From an uncultured Rhodospirillales bacterium (lineage in GTDB: Bacteria > Pseudomonadota > Alphaproteobacteria > Acetobacterales > Acetobacteraceae), in contig CAIRTN010000202.1 of the NCBI GenBank assembly GCA_903881515.1, positions 1 to 44,454 of the forward strand: DNA of 44,454 nucleotides. The letters are read 5' to 3'. The notes under the pieces are model-generated. The model did no database searches. It saw only the letters and a list, made by a program, of their open reading frames with translations, and was not told where the DNA came from. Each line of letters starts with the position of its first letter. Position 1 is the stretch's first letter. Shown in pieces: positions 28,635 through 39,042 of the stretch. The position numbers were made by a program, and so were the translations under genes.

Positions 28635-29591
28635 ATGCGGCTTGGTTTTCTGGTGATGGCGCTCGGTGTCGGCGCGGTCGCCGCACTGATCGGCTGGTAT
28701 GGCGCGCGGGATATTGGCGCGCATGTGCTGGCCGCAGCCTGGGTCATCCCGCCGGTGATCCTGCTGCATGCCGTGCAACTGCACTTGTCCGGCATCGCCT
28801 GGCAGGGCGTGATTGGCGTCAACCATCCCGGCCGTGCCGCTTTCCTGCTGATCCGCTGGATCCGAGAGAGCGTCAACTCCATCCTCCCCGTCGCGCAGCT
28901 CGGCGGCAACATCGTCGGCATCCGCCTGCTGATGCATCGTGGCGTCACCGGTGCCCAGGCCGGCGCCGGCACTACCATAGACATCACCCTCGAAGCCCTG
29001 ACGCAGGCGGTGTTCACCCTGGCCGGCATCGGCGTGTTGGCCGCGACCGAGGAGCGCGCCTGGGCCCCATGGCTGCAGGTGGTCGTCGGCGTGACTGTCG
29101 CCATTGGGCTGCTGTTCCTGCTCGCCCAGCGCGCCGGGCTGCTGCGTCTGGTCGAGGCTGCGGCCGAGCATGTCGCTCGCATGTTCCCCGGCATGCCCGA
29201 GGGCGCGCTGCGCGGCCTGCATGATGAGCTGATCCGCCTGCAGCGCGAGCACTCCGCAGTGGCCCGCGCCGGCACGTTGCACCTGATCGCATGGTTGATT
29301 GGCGTCGGCGAAACCTGGCTGGCCTTCACGGCCATGGGCAATCAGGTCAGCCTCGCCACAGCCCTGGTCGTCGAGAGCATCGGCATGGCCGCGCGCAGCG
29401 CCGGCTTTGCGGTTCCCGGCGCACTCGGCGTGCAGGAAGCCGGCTTCATACTGGCCGGCGAATTGTGCGGCGTCCCAGCCGACGCCACGGTGGCACTGTC
29501 GATGATCAAGCGTGCCCGTGAATTACTGGTCGGTGTGCCCGGCGTGATAGCGTGGCAATGGCTCGAAGGCCGTCGCGCGCTAAGGAAGTAA
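28635..29591 (+). CDS. HpnL-like / lysylphosphatidylglycerol synthase TM-domain membrane protein
   Basis: RESVNSILPVAQLGGNIVGIRLLMHRGV, GFAVPGALGVQEAGFILAG; starts 3 nt after the NRAMP-like stop. Confidence 0.85.
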   Translation: MRLGFLVMALGVGAVAALIGWYGARDIGAHVLAAAWVIPPVILLHAVQLHLSGIAWQGVIGVNHPGRAAFLLIRWIRESVNSILPVAQLGGNIVGIRLLMHRGVTGAQAGAGTTIDITLEALTQAVFTLAGIGVLAATEERAWAPWLQVVVGVTVAIGLLFLLAQRAGLLRLVEAAAEHVARMFPGMPEGALRGLHDELIRLQREHSAVARAGTLHLIAWLIGVGETWLAFTAMGNQVSLATALVVESIGMAARSAGFAVPGALGVQEAGFILAGELCGVPADATVALSMIKRARELLVGVPGVIAWQWLEGRRALRK

Positions 29592-29597
29592 AACGGC

Positions 29598-30680
29598 CTA
29601 ACGCAGTTTCGCCGCCCGCAGATCGTCCGTTAGCGCCTGTGCCATCCGTGTCCAGGTCACTTCCGGCGCCTCGCGCGGTGGTGGAGCCTCGCCACGGGTT
29701 TCCAGCAGGTCACGCAATGCCGCCGCCAGACTGCTCGGTTCCGGCTCACACAGTGTGGCCAGTGCTTTGCCCGCCAACTGCTCGGGAATCCCACCCACTG
29801 CGGTGGCTACCACGAAGCGGCGCGACGCCACGGCGGCGGCCGCGCCACCGCTCTGGCTTGCCTCGCGATGCGACAGCACCAACGCGTCAGACCATGCCAG
29901 CAACGTGCCGATCTCTTCCTCTGGCACCCAGCGATTCTCCACCGTCACGCCCGGCAATGCGGCCAAGGCGCGCAGCTCCAACGAATCCGGGCCGCTGCCC
30001 ACCACGCGCAATACGTAATCCGAGCGCGGCCCCAGCAGGGTCAGTGCCTGCACCAGCAAGTCGATGCCCTTGTACGGTAGAAGGCGCCCGAAAAACAGCA
30101 ACCGCATCGGCCCACCATGCGCCAGTGCCGGCGGCGGCGGCGGGCGGAATGGCCGCGGCGGGTGCACCGAGCGGATCAACGGCTTGCCGGTCAACGCCCC
30201 CTGCTGCGCCAGCTTCGCCGCTACATGGTCGCTCAGTACCACGAGCCCGGACGCTGCCCGCATCAAAGCCCGCTGCAACTGCATCTGGAACGGCCGGCCA
30301 TCACCGGGATGCAACTCCGCATCATGCACCACGACAACGAACGGCACGCCGCAGGCTTTCAGCGCCCGCACCATGATGAAATCCATCATCCCCGGCATCG
30401 CACAGATCGCCACATCCGGCCGTTCCTGACGGATGCGCCGCAAAAGCCACCGGTAGCGCCACGGCAGCAGCGTCAAACCCAGGATCCCACCCAGCGTCTT
30501 CTCGATCAATGCGATCGGAATATCGCAAACTGGCGGCGTTGGGCCTCGGAGAATCTCGGCGTAGCTCGACAGCGACAGCACAATCTCGCAGCCAGGAACC
30601 CCGCGCAGGCTATCGGCCAGTTCGGCCCCGTAGCGCGGCCCGCCCCCAACACGTCCCCATTGCCAGACCAGAATTTTCAT
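29598..30680 (-). CDS. glycosyltransferase family 4
   Basis: LLFFGRLLPYKGIDLLVQAL, VVGSGPDSLELRAL, LVLSHREASQSGG. Confidence 0.9.
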   Translation of the reverse strand: MKILVWQWGRVGGGPRYGAELADSLRGVPGCEIVLSLSSYAEILRGPTPPVCDIPIALIEKTLGGILGLTLLPWRYRWLLRRIRQERPDVAICAMPGMMDFIMVRALKACGVPFVVVVHDAELHPGDGRPFQMQLQRALMRAASGLVVLSDHVAAKLAQQGALTGKPLIRSVHPPRPFRPPPPPALAHGGPMRLLFFGRLLPYKGIDLLVQALTLLGPRSDYVLRVVGSGPDSLELRALAALPGVTVENRWVPEEEIGTLLAWSDALVLSHREASQSGGAAAAVASRRFVVATAVGGIPEQLAGKALATLCEPEPSSLAAALRDLLETRGEAPPPREAPEVTWTRMAQALTDDLRAAKLR

Positions 30681-31912
30681 GCCGGCAACCCGAGCGCAGT
30701 AACGGCAGCATGCAGCGGTGCCGCCACCAGCCGCTCCCGCACCATCGCCGTCGCACGTGCGCCAAATGCCGCGCGCAATCCGGCGTCGCCGGCGAAGCGC
30801 TGCAGCCAGCCAGCCGCCTCGCCGATATCAGCTTCCGCCCAGATCGCGCCGGGAGCAACCAGCACGCCGCGGGGATCCACCGCCGGCACCAGCCGATACC
30901 CCACTAGCGCGGCACTCTGCGCATCCATGAAATCCATGTTCCCCGACCAACCCGTCGCGATCACCGCCCGGCCCAGCAGCATGGCTTCGGCCGGAAGCAA
31001 GCCAAATCCCTCACTACGGTGTAACGACAACACGATATCAGCGCATGCGGTCAATGCGTGTGTGTCACCAACGGACAATTCCGCAGTCACAATTCTAATA
31101 TTTCCCGCATCGGCGACCGCGGCCCGGATTTGTGCAAAATCATCGGGAAAATGATGCGCATGCCCGACCTTCAGCACCAGCAGCCGATCGCTGCGGCTGC
31201 CAAATGCCGCCTTGAAAGCCGCGATCGCCGCAAGGGGATTCTTCCGCACCAGACTCGACGCCAGATTAAACCCACACAGAACAACAACAGCTGTCTCAGG
31301 CAGCCCGAACGCGGCCCGGTCAAGTGGTGAACGCTCTTGTGGCACGGCCGCCACCGGATGCGGCACCACATGCAATTTGATCCGGCCATCCGCCGGCAGC
31401 ATCTGGGCGATGGCCGCGGCGGTAAACCGGCTCGGCACCCAGATCTCGTGCACCAGTTGCAGCCCCACGCGCCAGAGCGCCGGCATCACCGGCAACTCCC
31501 AGGCCCAGTAGCCAATCACCCGGCGCCCCGCGAGCGCGTCCTTCGGCAGGCGCAGCATCGCCCAGCCCAGTGACGGCGGATTGACATGAAATACCAACGG
31601 CACACCTGGCGGCGGCATAACCGCGGGCGGCACCACCGCCCCACCTGGCAACCTGTCGCCAATATCAAGCATCCAGTGCGCGATCCCCTGCGCCTCAAGC
31701 GCCGCGCCCATCAGCCGTGCCCCGGTTCCCAGCCCCGAAGCGCGCGACACCTCGCCGACGACACCAACCCCGGCCGTCACCGGCGCCGGCACGCGGTCGG
31801 GCTTAGGCGCCAGCATGGTCGTGCCGCGCACGAATGCCCAACGCCGCGGACCCTGCGGCAGTTTCCGCCAGGCGCGATGCAGAGGACTCAGGGAAGGAGA
31901 CGATTCGCCCAT
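30677..31912 (-). CDS. glycosyltransferase family 4
   Basis: EVSRASGLGTGARLMGAAL, EIWVPSRFTAAAIAQML, LSLHRSEGFGLLPAEAMLLGRAVIATGWSGNMDFM. Confidence 0.9.
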   Translation of the reverse strand: MGESSPSLSPLHRAWRKLPQGPRRWAFVRGTTMLAPKPDRVPAPVTAGVGVVGEVSRASGLGTGARLMGAALEAQGIAHWMLDIGDRLPGGAVVPPAVMPPPGVPLVFHVNPPSLGWAMLRLPKDALAGRRVIGYWAWELPVMPALWRVGLQLVHEIWVPSRFTAAAIAQMLPADGRIKLHVVPHPVAAVPQERSPLDRAAFGLPETAVVVLCGFNLASSLVRKNPLAAIAAFKAAFGSRSDRLLVLKVGHAHHFPDDFAQIRAAVADAGNIRIVTAELSVGDTHALTACADIVLSLHRSEGFGLLPAEAMLLGRAVIATGWSGNMDFMDAQSAALVGYRLVPAVDPRGVLVAPGAIWAEADIGEAAGWLQRFAGDAGLRAAFGARATAMVRERLVAAPLHAAVTALGLPA

Positions 31913-31952
31913 TACGCAGACGGTGCCGGTCCGAACGGTTTGCCGCAAGTAG

Positions 31953-32957
31953 CTACCCGTTCAAGTGGCAGGCACTGCGGTGGCCCGGCGCGACCTCACG
32001 CAGCACCGGCGCCGTCTCGCGGCAGGCCGGCATTGCGTGCGGGCAGCGCGGGTGGAAATGGCAGCCCGGCGGCGGGTTCACTGGGCTGGGGATCTCGCCC
32101 TTGATCGCAGTGAACTGCCGCTGCCGCGTGTCGATGCGCGGCACCTCGGCCAGCAGCGCCTGGGTATAGGGGTGATTGGCCCGCGCGAAGATCTCCTCCG
32201 CCGGCGCCTCCTCGACGATACGGCCGAGATACATGATCACCACCCGGTCCGACAGATGCTCGACCACGCCGAGATCGTGGCTGATGAACAGGTACGTCAG
32301 GTCCAGCTCCGCCCGCAGATCCATGAACAGATTCAGGATCTGCGCCTGGATCGACACATCGAGCGCGGCCACCGCCTCGTCGCAGACCAGGAATTCCGGC
32401 TGTACTGACAGCGCCCGGGCGATGCCGATGCGCTGACGCTGGCCGCCGGAGAACTGATGCGGATAGCGCCGCTTATAGGCCGGATCGAGCCCTGCGCGGC
32501 GCAACTGCGCATCGACATAGGCATCGAATCCGGCGCGATCGACCAACCCGTGCACGCGGGCCGCCTCGCCCACGATCTCGGAAACCCGCATCCGCGGATT
32601 GAGGCTGGCGTACGGGTCCTGGAAGATCATCTGCACCTGCAGCATCGCCCGCTTCTCTTCCGCCGGCGACAGGGCGGTGACGTCCTGGCCATGCCAGAAC
32701 ACCTGCCCCTCGGTCGGCGGAATGATGCCGGCGACCATCCGCCCGACGGTGGACTTGCCGCAGCAGGATTCGCCGACCAGACCAACCACCTCGCCCTTGC
32801 GGATGATGAGGTCGATATTGTCGACCGCACGCACCAACTGCGCCTTCACCTCGCCGCCCATCGCCCGGCGCAGGCCCTGTGCTGCGCGCGCTGCGAAATC
32901 CAGCGTCTTGCCGAAGCGCTTCGACACGCCCTGCAGCCGGATCACCGGTTCGCTCAC
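31953..32957 (-). CDS. Dpp/Opp-type ABC transporter ATP-binding protein (DppF/OppF-like)
   Basis: Walker A GESCCGKSTVGR, FSGGQRQRIGIARAL, C-terminal oligopeptide-ABC tail (CHFHPRCPHA); GTG start overlaps upstream stop. Confidence 0.93.
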   Translation of the reverse strand: MSEPVIRLQGVSKRFGKTLDFAARAAQGLRRAMGGEVKAQLVRAVDNIDLIIRKGEVVGLVGESCCGKSTVGRMVAGIIPPTEGQVFWHGQDVTALSPAEEKRAMLQVQMIFQDPYASLNPRMRVSEIVGEAARVHGLVDRAGFDAYVDAQLRRAGLDPAYKRRYPHQFSGGQRQRIGIARALSVQPEFLVCDEAVAALDVSIQAQILNLFMDLRAELDLTYLFISHDLGVVEHLSDRVVIMYLGRIVEEAPAEEIFARANHPYTQALLAEVPRIDTRQRQFTAIKGEIPSPVNPPPGCHFHPRCPHAMPACRETAPVLREVAPGHRSACHLNG

Positions 32958-33931
32958 GCCACGCTCTCCAGCTGCGGGTGGAAGCAGCGCAGGCTGCGCC
33001 CGGGGCCCGGTTCGATGATCGGCGGGTCCTCGGCGCAGGCCGCATCGGCATGGCTGCAACGGGTGCGGAACGCGCAGCCTTTCGGCAGGTCAACCAGCGA
33101 TGGCGTCATCCCCGGAATCTGCCGCAGCTTGCTGCCGCGCTTGTTGCGGCTGGGCACCGAGCCGATCAGCCCGTGCGTGTAGGGATGCAACGGCCGGTCC
33201 AGCACCTCGCCCACCACCCCACTCTCCACGATCCGCCCGGCATACATCACCGCCACTTCGTCGGCGAGGCCCGCCACCACGCTGAGGTCATGCGTGATCC
33301 AGATCAGCGCCGTGCCGTATTCGCGCGCCAGCGTCTGCACCTCGGCCAGAATCTGCGCCTGGATCGTCACATCCAGCGCCGTCGTCGGCTCATCGGCCAC
33401 GATCAGGTCAGGCCGGTGCAACAGCGCGATGGCGATCGCCACGCGTTGGCGCATGCCGCCGGAGAACTGGTGCGGATAGGAGGACAGCCGTTCCTCCGGG
33501 CTCGGAATCCCCACCATGCCCAGCGCATCGCGCGAGCGCTCCCAGGCCTCCTGGCGCGAGACCTTGGTATGCGCGAACACCGTCTCCATCATCTGCGTGT
33601 CGATGCGCAGAACCGGGTTCAGCGTCATCATCGGGTCCTGGAAAATCATCGCGATGCGGTTGCCGCGCAGCCGGCGCAACTCCTCCTCGCGCAATTTCGT
33701 CAGGTCGGTGCCCTTGAACAGGATCTGCCCCGCCGCGATCCGCCCGGGCGGATCGACCAGACCGATCACCGAGAACCCGGTCACCGACTTGCCGGAGCCG
33801 GACTCGCCCACCAGCCCCAGCACCCGCCCGCGCCGCACGCTGAACGAGACGCCATCGACCGCGCGCACCGTGCCGGCGCGGGTGTCGAAATGCGTCGACA
33901 GCCCGCGCACCTCCAAGGTCAGACCGCTCAT
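32954..33931 (-). CDS. Dpp/Opp-type ABC transporter ATP-binding protein (DppD/OppD-like)
   Basis: [46 protein letters not shown] overlap with upstream permease gene. Confidence 0.93.
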   Translation of the reverse strand: MSGLTLEVRGLSTHFDTRAGTVRAVDGVSFSVRRGRVLGLVGESGSGKSVTGFSVIGLVDPPGRIAAGQILFKGTDLTKLREEELRRLRGNRIAMIFQDPMMTLNPVLRIDTQMMETVFAHTKVSRQEAWERSRDALGMVGIPSPEERLSSYPHQFSGGMRQRVAIAIALLHRPDLIVADEPTTALDVTIQAQILAEVQTLAREYGTALIWITHDLSVVAGLADEVAVMYAGRIVESGVVGEVLDRPLHPYTHGLIGSVPSRNKRGSKLRQIPGMTPSLVDLPKGCAFRTRCSHADAACAEDPPIIEPGPGRSLRCFHPQLESVA

Positions 33932-34815
33932 CGCTGCAGCCTCGGGTTCAGCACGTCGCGCAACTGATCGCCCATCAGGTTGATCGCCACGATCGTCACC
34001 AGGAGCGCAATGCCGGGATAGAAGCTGATCCAGTATTTGCCCGACAGCATGTACTGATAGCCATTGGCGATCAGCAGCCCCAGCGACGGCTCGGTGATCG
34101 GCACGCCCAGGCCCAGGAACGACAACGTCGCCTCCAGCGTGATCGCGCGCGCCACCTGGATGGTGCCGATCACGATCAGCGGCGGCATGCAGTTCGGCAG
34201 CAGATGGCGAAACAGCACCCGCCATTGCGGCAAGGCGAGGCACTCCGCCGCCTCGATATATTCCCGTCGCCGCTCCACCAGTGCCGCCCCACGTGCCGTA
34301 CGCGCGTACCGCGCCCATTCCACGATCACCAGCGCCAGCATCACGTTGCCGACGCCCTTACCCAGGAACGCCAGGATCATCAGCGCCACCAGGATCGCCG
34401 GAAACGACAGCTGCAGATCGACCAGCCGCATGATCGCGGTTTCCACCCAGCCGCCGACATAGGCCGCCAGCAGCCCCAACGACGAGCCGACCACGCCGGC
34501 GATCACCGCCGAGCCCACGCCCACCGACAGCGAAATCCGCAGCCCGTACATGATGCCCGACAGCATGTCGCGCCCCTGGTCGTCGGTGCCGAGCCAGAAC
34601 ACCATGCCGGTCAGCGACTTCGCCCCCGGCGCCAGCCGCCCATCCATGATATCAAGCTGCGCCAGGTCATACGGGTTCTGCGGCGCCAGCAACGGCGCCA
34701 GCAGCGCCAGCAGCGCGACAATCACCACCACCACGAAGCCGATCACCGCCACCTTGCTGGCGGCGAACTCGCTCACGAACCGCCGGAACGGCGTCTCCTC
34801 CCGCACGCCGCTCAC
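33928..34815 (-). CDS. Dpp/Opp-type ABC transporter permease (DppC/OppC-like)
   Basis: GTDDQGRDMLSGIMYGLRISLSVG, EYIEAAECLALPQWRVLFRHLLPN. Confidence 0.93.
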   Translation of the reverse strand: MSGVREETPFRRFVSEFAASKVAVIGFVVVVIVALLALLAPLLAPQNPYDLAQLDIMDGRLAPGAKSLTGMVFWLGTDDQGRDMLSGIMYGLRISLSVGVGSAVIAGVVGSSLGLLAAYVGGWVETAIMRLVDLQLSFPAILVALMILAFLGKGVGNVMLALVIVEWARYARTARGAALVERRREYIEAAECLALPQWRVLFRHLLPNCMPPLIVIGTIQVARAITLEATLSFLGLGVPITEPSLGLLIANGYQYMLSGKYWISFYPGIALLVTIVAINLMGDQLRDVLNPRLQR

Positions 34816-35786
34816 TCCCGCCCGTCCAGCCGCACGCGCGGGTCAAGCACCGTGTACATCAGGTCCACCAGCAGGTTGATCGTCACGAACAGCACCACGA
34901 TCATCATCAGATAAGCAACGATCACCGGACGATCCAGCACGTTAATGCTGTCGATGATCAGCTTGCCCATGCCCGGCCAGGCGAACACGCTTTCCGTCAC
35001 CACCGCGAACGCCACCACCGAGCCGAACTCCAGCCCGATCACGGTCACCACCGGGATCATGATGTTCTTCATCACATGCACGAACAGCACGCGGGACGGG
35101 CTCAGCCCCTTGGCGCGCGCGAACTTCACATATTCCAGCCCGAGATTTTCCCGCACCCCCGCCCGCGTCAGCCGCAGCACCAGCGCGATATTGCCCAAGG
35201 CCAGATTGGTTGCCGGCATCACCATATGCGCCAGCCCATCGCGCGTCAGGAACGACCACTGGATGCCCAGGAACTCCGCCGTCGTGCCCCGCCCGGTACT
35301 CGGCAGCCAGCCCAACTGCACCGCGAACACCATGATCAGCATCAGCCCGACCCAGAAGGTCGGCAGCGAGAAGCCCAGGATCGAGCCGGCCATGATCGCC
35401 CGGCCGAGCAGCCCGTCCGGCTTCAGCCCGGCATACAGTCCCAGCGGTATCCCCACGATCACCGACAGCGCCACCGCGGTGAACGCCAGTTCCATCGTCG
35501 CCGGAAACCGCCCGCCGATCAGCCGCAAAGCCGGCTCGTTGAACACGAACGACTTGCCCAGATCGCCCTGCACCACGCCGCCGAGGAAATGCAGGTACTG
35601 CTCCCATAACGGCTTATCCAGCCCGAACGCCGCAATCACCCGCAGCCGCTCGGCCTGGTCGGCATCGGGCGAAATCAGGATCTCCACCGGATCGCCGATC
35701 ACATTGACGCCGACGAACACGATGACCGTCATCGCCAGCATTACGAAAACCGCCTGCACCAGGCGACGCAACAGCCAGGTGGTCAT
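34812..35786 (-). CDS. Dpp/Opp-type ABC transporter permease (DppB/OppB-like)
   Basis: MTTWLLRRLVQAVFVMLAMTVIVF, ENLGLEYVKFARAKGLSPSRVLFVHVMKN. Confidence 0.93.
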   Translation of the reverse strand: MTTWLLRRLVQAVFVMLAMTVIVFVGVNVIGDPVEILISPDADQAERLRVIAAFGLDKPLWEQYLHFLGGVVQGDLGKSFVFNEPALRLIGGRFPATMELAFTAVALSVIVGIPLGLYAGLKPDGLLGRAIMAGSILGFSLPTFWVGLMLIMVFAVQLGWLPSTGRGTTAEFLGIQWSFLTRDGLAHMVMPATNLALGNIALVLRLTRAGVRENLGLEYVKFARAKGLSPSRVLFVHVMKNIMIPVVTVIGLEFGSVVAFAVVTESVFAWPGMGKLIIDSINVLDRPVIVAYLMMIVVLFVTINLLVDLMYTVLDPRVRLDGRE

Positions 35787-35819
35787 GCTGCGCCCGCCTG
35801 TGTTCCGTAAAGGCAAGCA

Positions 35820-35943
35820 GTTCTTTTTGTGAACAAAAAGAACCAAAAAAACTTTTTCAATTCGGCGTAGCTGCCCGCCGCAGCTCCGCGCCGGAGGCAG
35901 CCGGACAAAAGTTTTTCTGCTCCTTTTTTTTCAAAAAAAGGAG
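35820..35943. repeat. composite inverted-repeat element: two terminal 11-bp hairpins flanking a GC-rich hairpin core
   Basis: gttctttttgt-GA-acaaaaagaac at 35820-35843 and ctccttttttt-TC-aaaaaaaggag at 35920-35943; ends align as 37-nt inverted repeats; core gctgcc(35870)...ggcagc(35901) enclosing ctccg-cgc-cggag. Confidence 0.8.
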
Positions 35944-35976
35944 TGCTTCCTACCTGCCGACCCCAAAGCATCGTCA

Positions 35977-37536
35977 TCACTGCGGCCGCAAATCCATCAC
36001 CCGGGTATCCTCGTCCGCCCGCGCGGCATAAGTCAGCCCGGCCTTCATCGCCCAGATGTTCTTCTGCACATGCAGCGGGATCACCGCGACATCGTCCATC
36101 GCCACCTTCGTCGCCGCGATCACCACCTTCTCGCGCGCCGCGTCGTCGCCCGTGGTCATCGCCTTGTCCACCAGGGCATCGAAGGTCGGATTGGAATAGC
36201 GCCCGCGGTTTACCGCGCCCCAGCCTTTCGCCGGCGAGAAGGTATAGATCAGCGAGCGCAGCGGGTTCGAAGCCTCGGTGAAGCCCCAGCCCAGCAGATA
36301 CGCCGCAAATTCCTGCTTGTTGGTCCGGCCGACATAGTTCGGCCAGGTGATCGCATCCACCGACGTCTGCACCCCGATCCGCGTCCACATCTGCCCGATC
36401 GCTTGGATGATCTTGCCGTCGTTGACGTAGCGATCGTTCGGCCCGTGCAGGGTGATGCGGAAGCCGTTCGGGAAGCCGGCCTGCGCCAGCAGCGCCTTGG
36501 CCTTGGCGACGTCATAGACCGGCGCGTCATGGCTCGGGTCGTAGCCCCAGCTGCCCTTGGCGACGAACTGCCCGGCCGGATAGGCCGCGCCCTCCATCAC
36601 CCGATCGACGATCGCTGGCCGGTTGATCGCGATGCTCAGCGCCTCGCGCACCCGCACGTCGTTCAGCGGGTTCTTCTCCAGCGTCTCGCCGTTCGGCCCG
36701 GTGATGAACACCGGCGTGCCGGTGCGCGAGTGGTCGAGCCACAGATAGATGATGCGTTGCGAGGCGATCTCGGCCAGCGCCACGCGCTTGTCGCTCTTCA
36801 GCCGCGCCGCATCGGCGGTCGGCACGAACTCGATGAACTGCACATCGCCCGCCAGCAGCGCGGCGGTGCGCGCGCCGTCATTGGCGATCATCCGGATCGA
36901 GATATGTTGCCAATGCGGCTTCGGGCCCCACCACGCATCGTTGCGCTCAAGCTCGGCGCGGTCGCCGTTCTTGTAAGACACCAGCCGGTAGGCGCCAGTG
37001 CCAATCGCGTTCTTGCCGGAATTGAAATCCTCGGTGGCCGGATTCGGCCCCAACCCCTTGGGAATGATGAAGATGTTGCTCATGTCCACCGGCAGGATCG
37101 GATAGATCGCCGCGGTCTTCATCCGAATCGTATAGGGGTCGGGCACTTCCATCGCGATCACCGTCTTGGTGTAGATCGCGAAGCTGCCCGGCGAGTTCAC
37201 CACTTTCGGGATACGGTCGAAATTATAGACGACATCGGCGGCGGTGAACGGCGAGCCGTCGTGGAACTTGACGTCCTGGCGCAGTTTCACTTCCCAAGTC
37301 GTGTCGTCCAGCAGCTTCCACGAGGTCGCGAGGCCTGGGATGGGATTGGACTGCGTATCGCGTTCGACCAGGCGGTCGAAGATATGCAGGTCCAGCGTCT
37401 CGTTGGGGTTGAAGGTGTGATAATGCGGATCGACGCTGGTCGGCGCCGAGGACATCGCCATCGTCACGGTCTGTGCGTGCGCGGCGCCTGCGCTGAGCAG
37501 AACCGCAACGGCCAAAGCCTTGGATACGCGGAGCAT
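35977..37536 (-). CDS. Dpp/Opp-type ABC transporter substrate-binding protein (SBP_bac_5)
   Basis: Signal peptide MLRVSKALAVAVLLSAGAAHAQ; SVDPHYHTFNPNETLDLHIFDRLVERD, LRQDVKFHDGSPFTAADVVYNFDR. Confidence 0.93.
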   Translation of the reverse strand: MLRVSKALAVAVLLSAGAAHAQTVTMAMSSAPTSVDPHYHTFNPNETLDLHIFDRLVERDTQSNPIPGLATSWKLLDDTTWEVKLRQDVKFHDGSPFTAADVVYNFDRIPKVVNSPGSFAIYTKTVIAMEVPDPYTIRMKTAAIYPILPVDMSNIFIIPKGLGPNPATEDFNSGKNAIGTGAYRLVSYKNGDRAELERNDAWWGPKPHWQHISIRMIANDGARTAALLAGDVQFIEFVPTADAARLKSDKRVALAEIASQRIIYLWLDHSRTGTPVFITGPNGETLEKNPLNDVRVREALSIAINRPAIVDRVMEGAAYPAGQFVAKGSWGYDPSHDAPVYDVAKAKALLAQAGFPNGFRITLHGPNDRYVNDGKIIQAIGQMWTRIGVQTSVDAITWPNYVGRTNKQEFAAYLLGWGFTEASNPLRSLIYTFSPAKGWGAVNRGRYSNPTFDALVDKAMTTGDDAAREKVVIAATKVAMDDVAVIPLHVQKNIWAMKAGLTYAARADEDTRVMDLRPQ

Positions 37537-37580
37537 CAGTCCTCCCCCCCGGAGTTGCTGCCCCTTAGTAACGCATGAAA

Positions 37581-37608
37581 CCGCGCGGGCGAAGTGCCAC
37601 CCGCGCGG
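37581..37608 (-). terminator. hairpin downstream of the DEAD-box helicase, possible intrinsic terminator
   Basis: Perfect 9-bp stem ccgcgcggg-N10-cccgcgcgg; followed on the minus strand by only TTTC. Confidence 0.5.
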
Positions 37609-37618
37609 TATCGTGCAA

Positions 37619-38755
<1,137 letters not shown>

Positions 38756-38943
38756 CAATAAGCCTTCATGTCTCATCGCACGCCCCCCGGCGCATGGCAC
38801 AGGTCGGGCGCGGTCAATCGCGGTCGGCAGGACCGCGGGCCGGCGCTGAATGCAGAGGGAAAGGGGCTACCGGGGCGTCTGGCCTGTGAATAAAGGGCAC
38901 TCAGGCTGGCAGCGCTCAAAACCGCTTCACGGTGCGCCCACAT

Positions 38944-38972
38944 CAGATAGTTGTGCGATGCAGCAAAGTCAA
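38944..38972 (-). promoter_or_regulatory. candidate sigma70 promoter for the helicase gene
   Basis: On the minus strand TTGACT-17 nt-TATCTG, ~180 nt upstream of the predicted start codon. Confidence 0.45.
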
Positions 38973-39042
38973 GGAATTCTGTCCGCCGCTTTGCAGCCCT
39001 GCCCAGCTTCGGCAGGATGGGCGGGTTAACCAGAGAGTTCCC

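Noticed and set aside
30127-30150. (GGC)n-like tract
   Set aside because: Encodes a poly-proline linker (RPPPPPALAHG) in a GT4 gene; ordinary in high-GC genomes.
36070-37578. 502-aa plus-strand ORF antisense to the binding protein gene
   Set aside because: Arg/His-rich antisense artefact; the opposite strand has clear SBP_bac_5 motifs and signal peptide.
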